From Dehalococcoidia bacterium (GTDB lineage: Bacteria; Chloroflexota; Dehalococcoidia; Dehalococcoidales; E44-bin46), in NCBI GenBank assembly GCA_020343755.1, contig CP070810.1, positions 106,578 through 113,064 on the forward strand: DNA of 6,487 bases, given 5' to 3'. The position numbers and the translations under genes were made by a program. Position 1 is the stretch's first letter. Every line of letters begins with the position of its first letter. Below, piece by piece: positions 1 through 5,046 of the stretch. The notes below the pieces were generated by a model that was not told the DNA's origin, searched no databases, and was given only the letters and a program-made list of their open reading frames with translations.

Positions 1-247
1 ACATTATGTGTACGATTGGTCTCATCCCCATGGCTGCCGCACCTGCGGTAGCTCCGAGCATTGCCGTCTCCGAGATTGCTGTGTCTCGTACCCTTTCCCC
101 GCCATACTTTTCAAATAAACCCTTGAACTCACCGAGGGGCGCTCCCCACTGTCTTACATCCTCGCCCATTATAAATACGGTGGGGTCTCTGGCCATTTCT
201 TCATCGATGGCTTCAGTTATCGCCTGAAGATAGGTTATCTTTCTCAT
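1..247 (-). CDS. 2-oxoacid/acetoin dehydrogenase E1 component, beta subunit (N-terminal part, runs off the window)
   Basis: This is the first 82 codons of a thiamine-diphosphate-dependent dehydrogenase E1 beta subunit; the rest lies beyond base 1 (family members are usually about 325-340 residues). Visible family hallmarks are the opening RKITYLQAITEAIDEEM, the GED motif at residues 28-30, an FKGL segment at 41-44, and RVRDTAISE at 52-60. Glu60 aligns with the conserved glutamate that activates the thiamine ring. The segment then runs on as GAAAMGMRPIVHIM, the usual end of the first conserved block. The ATG at 245-247 overlaps the alpha-subunit TGA as ATGA. A strong ribosome site (GGAGGT) sits inside the last alpha codons with five bases before the ATG, so the two subunits are almost certainly translationally coupled. 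In the cytoplasm, E1 alpha2beta2 decarboxylates the substrate and passes the acyl group to lipoyl-E2. E2 and E3 genes are not visible, so the substrate (pyruvate, branched-chain 2-oxoacid or acetoin) cannot be fixed. Confidence 0.93.
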   Translation of the reverse strand, partial: MRKITYLQAITEAIDEEMARDPTVFIMGEDVRQWGAPLGEFKGLFEKYGGERVRDTAISETAMLGATAGAAAMGMRPIVHIM

Positions 248-1227
248 TTTTTACCTCCTTCAGCAAAGACATCGGTCAAAACGTCTTCAGGGTCGGGAAA
301 CGGGCTGTCCAAAGCAAACTTTACCGCTTCCTCCATTTCCTTCTGCACTTCCTGATGAATCTTATCGGCTTCCTTATCTGTCAATACCCCCATTTCAATC
401 AGTTTCTTTCTGAATCTTGGGATAGGGTCTCTCTTCATACACTCGTCCTTCTCCTTTTGGCTTCGGTAAAGGTGGGTATCTCCTTCAAAGTGGCCAAAAC
501 GCCGACAGGTTTTGCCCTCGATAAAGGTAGGACCCTCGCCCTTTCTGGCTCGGGCAACTGCTTCAGCTGCTACCTTATATACTGCCAGCACATCATTACC
601 ATCAACAGATACGCCCGGAATATTAAAGGCGACGGCTCTATCAGTAATGTTGGTCAGGTTGGTAACGTCGTAAATATTAGTAGACTCGGCCCAAATATTA
701 TTTTCGCAGTAGCAGATTAAAGGCAGCTTCCAAGTTGATGCCATGTTCATTCCTTCATGAAATCTTCCGGTATTCAAGGTGCCGTCTCCAATAAAAGTGA
801 CCACAACCTGGTCGGTAGCCTTCAATTTAGCTGCCAGAGCAGCTCCGCCAGCTAGGGTTAGTGCCGTGCCTTGAATTCCCTCAGCAACCAAAACCCCAAT
901 TTCTAGGTCACTGAGGTGTTGAGAGCCTGCCTTACCCTTATTCACCCCGGACTTCTTGCCATATAGTTCAGCCACCATCGGCGCCAGCGAATACTGATTC
1001 CCGGCTTTGGCAATTATATGTCCATGCCCGCGGTGAGTAGTGGTAATAATGTCATCAGGCCTCAGATTGGCACACACCCCTGTAGCATTAGCCTCTTGAC
1101 CGGCGCTTAAGTGGACAAACCCTGGTATTTTCCCGGCGGCAAAGTCTTCGGCTATCTTCTCTTCAAAGAGTCTAATTCGGACCATTGTCCGATACATATC
1201 TATCAATTTGTCTTTTTCTATCGCCAT
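244..1227 (-). CDS. 2-oxoacid/acetoin dehydrogenase E1 component, alpha subunit
   Basis: This complete 327-residue protein has the normal length for bacterial AcoA/PdhA-type E1 alpha subunits. It pairs with the overlapping beta subunit to bind thiamine diphosphate and decarboxylate a 2-oxoacid or acetoin. Visible motifs, in order, are HLSAGQEA at 39-46, THRGHGH at 64-70 (cofactor-contacting histidines), and the ThDP/Mg signature from GDG at 147-149 to ENN at 175-177. FHEGMN follows the GDG, and RFGHFEGD lies at 243-250. The GHFEGD form, rather than the GHS form with a regulatory serine, is typical of acetoin-dehydrogenase-like and bacterial E1 alpha proteins. Two spots deviate from the usual wording: GKAGSQH (98-104) where GKGGSMH is common, and GDGTLNTG where GDGATNEG is common. 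The ATG at 1227 has AAGGAG about nine bases upstream, and a promoter lies about 90 bases upstream. It is probably the first gene of the E1 operon. Family is certain; substrate is not. Confidence 0.95.
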   Translation of the reverse strand: MAIEKDKLIDMYRTMVRIRLFEEKIAEDFAAGKIPGFVHLSAGQEANATGVCANLRPDDIITTTHRGHGHIIAKAGNQYSLAPMVAELYGKKSGVNKGKAGSQHLSDLEIGVLVAEGIQGTALTLAGGAALAAKLKATDQVVVTFIGDGTLNTGRFHEGMNMASTWKLPLICYCENNIWAESTNIYDVTNLTNITDRAVAFNIPGVSVDGNDVLAVYKVAAEAVARARKGEGPTFIEGKTCRRFGHFEGDTHLYRSQKEKDECMKRDPIPRFRKKLIEMGVLTDKEADKIHQEVQKEMEEAVKFALDSPFPDPEDVLTDVFAEGGKK

Positions 1228-1316
1228 AGAACTACTCCTTTCATTGATTGGCTAAAGTAGCATAAATTTATCAAAGGGGTGAACCTGTCTGCGTAAATTA
1301 GGGAGACATGACTTAC

Positions 1317-1351
1317 ATTATCATTATATAGTTGGAATATGTCAATTACAA
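1317..1351 (-). promoter_or_regulatory. Overlapping sigma70-type promoters for the E1 alpha/beta operon
   Basis: Read on the minus strand, TTGACA at 1345-1340 is followed after exactly 17 bases by GATAAT at 1322-1317. Six bases upstream a second pair is visible, TTGTAA at 1351-1346 and TATAAT at 1328-1323, also with a 17-base spacer. One of the two, or both, would start RNA near 1310-1316, leaving a leader of about 85 bases before the E1 alpha ATG. The leader has no structured element that I can recognise. The position between the end of the transporter gene and the start of E1 alpha argues that the E1 operon is transcribed separately. Confidence 0.72.
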
Positions 1352-1438
1352 GCCTAATTTAAAGCAATACAAAGTTAGGGGGGTTGGAATTCGAAGCGGC
1401 GAATGTTGGGGGGCTGATATGCCAGTAGTAATTCTCTT

Positions 1439-2380
1439 TCAGAGATCACAAGAAATAGAGCACTGGTCGCAGTTACCACTGCATGGCTCAATATGAATAG
1501 TTACATTAACCCGTTGAAGTCTTCTTTCTACATCATGCTCTAGGCGGTCACACAGCTGGTGTGTCTCGTCAACACTAGCATTCTTGGGCATGATTAGGTG
1601 AAGGTCTATATAGCGCTGGCTTCCTGCCTTACGAGTGCGGAATGCATGAAAATCTACTATCTGACCGCTATCCTTCAGTTTCGTAATACATGATTTTACA
1701 GTCTCCTCTTCAGCCTCGGGTAATTTTGTATCCATCAGTTTGTCGACCGACTTTTTCATTGTAAGGGAGGCAGTTCTTACGATTAGCCCAGCCACTACTA
1801 GGGCAACGATGGAATCAAGCATGGTAAGCCCGGTTAACTTTACCAAAACTAGCCCAACTAAGACTGCACACGAGCTGTAGACATCAGCCATCATGTGGCG
1901 GGCAGTTGCTTCTAAAGCTACAGAATCATTGGTTCGGGCTACCCTCAATACCAGTCGGGCAATAACTATATTTATTACTATCGCGGCTGCAGTTACATAG
2001 ATCCCTATGGTTACCAACTGCAAAGCCCCGCCAGCCATTAGCCTTTGTACTGCTTGATAAATAATTGTGCCGGCGGCAACGAATATCAGTCCTGATATAA
2101 TGGAGCCAGCAATGTCCTCGGCTTTACCATGACCGAAGGGATGTCGGGCATCGGGGGGTTTACTTGCAATCCTGATGCCAGTGAAGCCAATAATTGCTCC
2201 CGAAAGGTCAATAACACTGTGGAACGCATCAGCCCTAATGCTAATACTGCCAGTAATTATACTAGCTACTATCTTCATAACTATGAGCGAGCTGATAGTA
2301 ATAATAGAAAGTTTAGCCACGCCCTCGCTGGTAGCTAGAATCCCCCTCTTTTTCTTGGGCTCTCCGACTTCTCTGGCCAA
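1439..2380 (-). CDS. Cation diffusion facilitator (CDF) family divalent-metal efflux transporter
   Basis: This complete 313-residue CDF protein exports divalent transition metals across the cytoplasmic membrane in exchange for protons. Six hydrophobic segments lie at about residues 24-44, 47-70, 90-112, 122-146, 163-183 and 188-206, followed by a cytoplasmic ferredoxin-like domain (about 210-300). Transport-site residues appear as Asp51 and His54-x3-Asp58 in helix 2 and His162-x3-Asp166 in helix 5. The HPFGHGKAED loop (80-89) is a strong family signature. The C-terminal domain holds HAFRTRKAG (245-253), DETHQLCDRLEHDV (271-284) and IHIEP (295-299), with the usual His/Asp ligands. The protein ends in a cysteine cluster (Cys300, 304, 307, 311). 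The start is TTG at 2380: AGGAGG lies eight bases upstream, an in-frame TAG lies at 2395-2393, and the nearer ATG (2385) is out of frame. A NiCo-type riboswitch and terminator sit directly upstream, so Ni/Co (or Fe) is the likely cargo. Metal specificity is inferred from this switch rather than from the protein. Confidence 0.95.
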   Translation of the reverse strand: MAREVGEPKKKRGILATSEGVAKLSIITISSLIVMKIVASIITGSISIRADAFHSVIDLSGAIIGFTGIRIASKPPDARHPFGHGKAEDIAGSIISGLIFVAAGTIIYQAVQRLMAGGALQLVTIGIYVTAAAIVINIVIARLVLRVARTNDSVALEATARHMMADVYSSCAVLVGLVLVKLTGLTMLDSIVALVVAGLIVRTASLTMKKSVDKLMDTKLPEAEEETVKSCITKLKDSGQIVDFHAFRTRKAGSQRYIDLHLIMPKNASVDETHQLCDRLEHDVERRLQRVNVTIHIEPCSGNCDQCSISCDL

Positions 2381-2388
2381 AGCATTTT

Positions 2389-2394
2389 CCTCCT
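2389..2394 (-). promoter_or_regulatory. Ribosome binding site that sets a TTG start for the CDF gene
   Basis: AGGAGG at 2394-2389 (minus strand) is eight bases from the TTG at 2380-2378, an optimal spacing. It is only three bases from an ATG at 2385-2383, which is too close, and that ATG opens a frame of just 16 codons. The site lies just after the terminator T-run, so it is present only on transcripts that read through the terminator. Confidence 0.75.
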
Positions 2395-2405
2395 ATTAGA
2401 GAAAC

Positions 2406-2437
2406 AAAAAACCGTGAAACGAATGGTCCCACGGTTT
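2406..2437 (-). terminator. Intrinsic terminator forming the expression platform of the riboswitch
   Basis: On the minus strand, AAACCGTG (2437-2430) can pair perfectly over eight base pairs with CACGGTTT (2416-2409) around a 13-base loop, and the T-run continues to 2406. It stands between the promoter and the ribosome site of the CDF gene, so it acts as an attenuator rather than a gene-end terminator. Its 5' arm contains the CCGT (2434-2431) that forms the 3' side of aptamer helix P4, so folding of the aptamer and of the terminator exclude each other. Confidence 0.85.
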
Positions 2438-2502
2438 AATTAATTCCGTTGCCGAAAGACAGCCCGGCTGTCCTCTGATAAATCAGAGACGCCTGTTCCG
2501 GT
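2420..2502 (-). promoter_or_regulatory. NiCo (czcD-motif) riboswitch controlling the CDF exporter
   Basis: The minus-strand leader matches, from memory, the layout and conserved blocks of the NiCo riboswitch, an aptamer that binds Co2+/Ni2+ cooperatively. The blocks are CAGGC (2495-2491), CAGCCGG (2470-2464), GGCAAC (2453-2448) and GTGGGAC (2432-2426). P2 is a six-pair hairpin, CTCTGA/TCAGAG (2488-2483 with 2478-2473), with a TTTA loop. P3 is GCTG/CGGC (2463-2460 with 2454-2451) around TCTTT. P4 is ACGG/CCGT (2449-2446 with 2434-2431) around an A/T-rich loop. P1 is weak: at best CGGA (2500-2497) against TTCG (2423-2420). The predicted RNA start at about 2502 begins almost exactly at the aptamer. 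Metal binding would hold P4, block the downstream terminator and switch on the transporter. Some published work argues that this class also answers to Fe2+. A covariance-model search would settle the class. Confidence 0.87.
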
Positions 2503-2507
2503 CAATT

Positions 2508-2536
2508 ATTGTAACTTACTGTTATACTCGTGTCAA
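2508..2536 (-). promoter_or_regulatory. Near-consensus sigma70-type promoter for the riboswitch-CDF transcript
   Basis: On the minus strand, TTGACA at 2536-2531 is separated by exactly 17 bases from TACAAT at 2513-2508. The -35 hexamer is perfect and the -10 hexamer has one mismatch. The predicted start site (about 2501-2502) lies at the first base of the riboswitch. So strong a promoter fits a constitutive start, with regulation left to the RNA. Confidence 0.85.
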
Positions 2537-2545
2537 GCACTCTAA

Positions 2546-2645
2546 TTCTACCTCGCCAACACCATGCGGACCTAGGGAGCGACCAACTGGCCACATCGGC
2601 GTGAGCCGTTGAGTCCTTCAGTAACAGCGGTGTGAGCTGGTAGAA
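2546..2645. repeat. Nested inverted repeats in a GC-richer intergenic segment (possible structured RNA or small repeat element)
   Basis: TTCTACC (2546-2552) is the exact inverse complement of GGTAGAA (2639-2645). Inside it, ACACC (2559-2563) pairs with GGTGT (2629-2633), and GGAC (2568-2571) pairs with GTCC (2613-2616), all in nested order. A compact hairpin CGGC-GTGA-GCCG occupies 2597-2608. Read on the plus strand, its loop is a GNRA tetraloop, which hints at a plus-strand RNA; on the minus strand the loop would be TCAC. There is no T-run after it on either strand, so it does not look like a simple terminator. No promoter or open frame is evident in it. Function and identity are unknown, and chance pairing is possible. 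Confidence 0.35.
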
Positions 2646-2688
2646 CGAGTCGTGAAAGAGGATGGGTCTCCAGATATTCACCTTTAGC

Positions 2689-4353
2689 TTAATAGCGATA
2701 GGCAGCTCTCCTACCTAGCCAGAGGCCAAAAAAGACAGCTGCCACAGCACCTAGCCCCCACCATAAATGTATAATCCAACTAGGCCAGGTAAAGCCAACG
2801 CCGATATAGAATGACCCTGGGGTTGACCATCCGCTCTCATTAGAAGCGCTATCTATAGCCTTTACCCTCCAGTAGTAGGGAGCTTCCTCTTTGGTTGGCT
2901 CCAGCTTTTCCTCTCCATTGATGGTGTACCCGGAGTCGGTCAGGCCTTCCTTCTTAAGGACTATAGAATTGGGAGTGAAATCCTCATCGGTGGCAATCTG
3001 TAAGGTATAAGTTACGCCGCTGGGGTCAGTAACATCCTCCCAGCCAAAGTATATCTCTGCCTCGGCTCGGCTGGCTTCTTCTGGTAATAATAGCTCTGGT
3101 ATTGGTGGTGCTTCTGACTCCATAAAAAGGGTGGCGGCTAAGGTGTTGGTGCCATCACCAGCGGTTACGATGTGCTCCCCAGCCTTGCTCTGGGGAACCT
3201 CGAAGGTAGCTGAGAAAGCCCCCTCAGCATCACTGATAGCAGTGGCGACTACAATCGGCTCCGTAGCGTAGGTGACGGTTATCTCATGGTTAGCTTCAAA
3301 GCCGATGCCACTAACGGTAACATTCATGCCGACATGACCGGGTGAAGCCCGGGTGATAACCGGGTTGATGCTGACTTCAGTAGCTATATATGCAGTAAAC
3401 TCTGCTTCAACTGTATTACCCTCTTCATCCTCAACCTCAATATTGTAGCTACCTTCTACCACCTCGGGCACTTCAAAGCCAGTGGTGAAGCTGCCCCATT
3501 GGCTAGTTACACTGGTAGCAACATCCTCGCCATCAAAGGTGATAGTTACTGCCGCCTCTTCCCCGAAGCCAGTCCCGGTAACTTCCACGATATTACCAGC
3601 TACCCCCTGCATAGGACTAATGGCTATTTCTGGCTTCACGGTAAAAATAGCTGAAGATTGAGAACCAGTTTCATCACTGACTGTGATGGTGTGTTCACCG
3701 GCAGTGCTCTCAGGAATTAGAATAGCCGAGGTAAACTCGCCATATCTATCAGTCTCGTCATCGTAACCACTAACTATTTCATCGGTAACATCTTCGCCAT
3801 CGTATTTTATGGCTATTTCCTCGCTATCAGCAAAGTCGATGCCGGCAATCTCAACCTTAGTGCCGACCGGACCTGCTCTGGTATCTAGGTCGATCTCCGC
3901 ATTTATAACAGTGAATTTGGCAAAAGCTAATATATCGTGCAAACCTCCATAGGTAAGATAGACATAATAAGTGCCGCGGTGCACATCTTCGTCTTCGCTA
4001 CCATGGGTCAGTTTAGACGGCACCTCTACTTTCTTCTTGAACTGTCCATCTGCGCCAACATCCACGTTGGATTTCAGACGCTCGTAGATAGTAACCTCAG
4101 CATCAATTTCATCACCCGTATCAGCTTCGTCACTGGAAAAATAGAGATCAACTATAATTTGGCGGCAGCTTGTAGGACAAGTACTTACCGGAAAACCACC
4201 GCCCTTCACATAGAAAGATTCGCCGATTTCACCCTCATCAGGTTCCAGTGCAATCTCCTTAGCCGCCAGGGCTGGTGTGGCAGGGATGGCTACTAATAGC
4301 AGGGATATGATAATAGCTAGGGTGAGGGCTCGGAAAACTTTGGTGTATTTCAT
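2689..4353 (-). CDS. Secreted, membrane-anchored multidomain protein with IPT/TIG-like repeats and a fibronectin-III-like domain
   Basis: This 554-residue protein starts with a clear signal peptide: basic KYTKVFR, a hydrophobic core at 10-24, and a cleavage site near ALA at 28-30. Four Ig-like repeats follow at about 32-149, 151-239, 240-322 and 326-411. Each has a GxxVxVxGxGF-type first half (GTKVEIAG, GNIVEVTG, GMNVTVSG) and a second half of the form GxFxxxFxVPxxxxGxHxI (for example GSFTTGFEVP, GAFSATFEVP). Repeats 2 and 3 share DGEDV. Repeat 1 carries a Cys59/Cys63 pair that could form a disulfide. Residues 416-517 resemble a fibronectin type III domain, ending in YYWRVKAIDSASNESGWS. A single membrane helix (about 525-546) followed by GRRAAYRY places the tail in the cytoplasm and the acidic bulk outside. 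The ATG has AGGAGGT ten bases upstream and lies 21 bases after the copper ATPase stop, so cotranscription is likely. There are no catalytic motifs. An adhesion, surface-scaffold or ligand-binding role is inference. Confidence 0.88.
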   Translation of the reverse strand: MKYTKVFRALTLAIIISLLLVAIPATPALAAKEIALEPDEGEIGESFYVKGGGFPVSTCPTSCRQIIVDLYFSSDEADTGDEIDAEVTIYERLKSNVDVGADGQFKKKVEVPSKLTHGSEDEDVHRGTYYVYLTYGGLHDILAFAKFTVINAEIDLDTRAGPVGTKVEIAGIDFADSEEIAIKYDGEDVTDEIVSGYDDETDRYGEFTSAILIPESTAGEHTITVSDETGSQSSAIFTVKPEIAISPMQGVAGNIVEVTGTGFGEEAAVTITFDGEDVATSVTSQWGSFTTGFEVPEVVEGSYNIEVEDEEGNTVEAEFTAYIATEVSINPVITRASPGHVGMNVTVSGIGFEANHEITVTYATEPIVVATAISDAEGAFSATFEVPQSKAGEHIVTAGDGTNTLAATLFMESEAPPIPELLLPEEASRAEAEIYFGWEDVTDPSGVTYTLQIATDEDFTPNSIVLKKEGLTDSGYTINGEEKLEPTKEEAPYYWRVKAIDSASNESGWSTPGSFYIGVGFTWPSWIIHLWWGLGAVAAVFFGLWLGRRAAYRY

Positions 4354-4374
4354 CTAAAAACTTACCTCCTTCTA

Positions 4375-5040
4375 TTAGCCAGCGAGTTTGGCTGGCTTGA
4401 ACCTTCTTAAACGCAGTGAGTTAGATACTACAGTAATAGAGCTAGCTGCCATGGCAGCAGCAGCTAGAATCGGGTTCAAGAATCCGTAATCACCCAGAAC
4501 AAAGTGAAGCCCGGAGGGAATGCCGGTCTGGGCGAAAGCAAAGTATAGCGCCCCGGCTGCCACTGGGATAAGGGCACTGTTATAGGCAAAAGCCCAGAAG
4601 AGGTTCTGCTTTATCGTTCTCATAGTTCGCTTGCTCAGCGATATGGCAGTAACAATTCCCCTCAAATCGCCGCTTATCAACGTAACGTCTCCGGTCTCGA
4701 TGGCGACATCGCTACCCGTGCCAATGGCAATACCAATATCAGCCTGAGCCAGAGCTGGAGCATCGTTTATCCCATCCCCGACCATGGCCACTACCTTTCT
4801 CTCCTCCTGCAGCTTCTTGACCTGCCGAGCCTTATGCTCTGGGAGCACCTCGGCTAGGACGCGGTCAATACCCACCTCTTGGGCAATAGTCTCAGCGGTG
4901 CGCTGATTATCCCCAGTGAGCATTACCGCCTCAATACCCATTTTGTGTAGCTCTGCCACTGTCTGTTTAGCGTTGGGCTTAACGGTGTCGGCAAGAGCAA
5001 TGATGCCCACTACCTGACTATCTATACCCAAAAACATCAC
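4375..5040 (-). CDS. copA: Copper-exporting P1B-type ATPase, C-terminal fragment after an in-frame TAG
   Basis: This is the downstream part of the ATPase gene, in the same reading frame as the upstream part and separated from it only by TAG-ACG. It provides the rest of the P domain, with MLTGDN at about 40-45 and the Mg-coordinating GDGINDAP at 88-95 (coding bases near 4779-4756). The last two membrane helices follow: NLFWAFAYN (146-154) and AAMAASSITVVSNSLRL (195-211). The tyrosine-asparagine pair in helix 7 and the MxxSS of helix 8 are the Cu(+)-site residues of CopA-type (P1B-1) pumps. If translated alone, from GTG 5040 or ATG 5037, it would lack the phosphorylated aspartate and the transport channel and could not pump. 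A weak AAGGGG upstream could allow re-initiation, but this is poor evidence. It is best read as half of a single interrupted gene. The TIG-repeat gene follows closely. Confidence 0.88.
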   Translation of the reverse strand: MMFLGIDSQVVGIIALADTVKPNAKQTVAELHKMGIEAVMLTGDNQRTAETIAQEVGIDRVLAEVLPEHKARQVKKLQEERKVVAMVGDGINDAPALAQADIGIAIGTGSDVAIETGDVTLISGDLRGIVTAISLSKRTMRTIKQNLFWAFAYNSALIPVAAGALYFAFAQTGIPSGLHFVLGDYGFLNPILAAAAMAASSITVVSNSLRLRRFKPAKLAG

Positions 5041-5043
5041 CGT

Positions 5044-5046
5044 CTA
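5044..5046 (-). other. In-frame amber (TAG) codon interrupting the copper ATPase gene
   Basis: The minus-strand codons read Ala-Arg-Gly-TAG-Thr-Val-Met-Phe. Copper ATPases commonly have a lysine or glutamine in this place (G-K-T-V-M-like), one base away from TAG (AAG or CAG). No frameshift is needed and the flanking sequence on both sides is intact. The event is therefore one substitution, a base-calling error, or a codon that is read as an amino acid. Confidence 0.85.

Noticed and set aside
355..720. Plus-strand open frame of 121 codons opposite E1 alpha
   Set aside because: It lies entirely inside a well-supported minus-strand gene, has no ribosome site I can see, and its translation shows no family features.
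1228..1316. Riboswitch in the E1 alpha leader
   Set aside because: Only a four-pair GTCT/AGAC stem is apparent, and no conserved riboswitch blocks (for example the TPP motif) are present.
1378..1413. Two runs of six G with a small ATTCG/CGAAT inverted repeat, as a terminator or quadruplex after the CDF gene
   Set aside because: The stem is only five pairs with no T-run following on either strand, and the G-runs are too few and too far apart for a convincing quadruplex. I see no clear terminator for the CDF gene.
2646..2688. Terminator just after the TIG-repeat gene
   Set aside because: No hairpin followed by T residues is visible on the minus strand here; the nearest structure (2546-2645) lacks a T-run.
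3937..4296. Plus-strand open frame of 119 codons opposite the signal peptide and first repeat of the TIG protein
   Set aside because: It is fully antisense to a gene with clear domain structure, and the translation is not recognisable.
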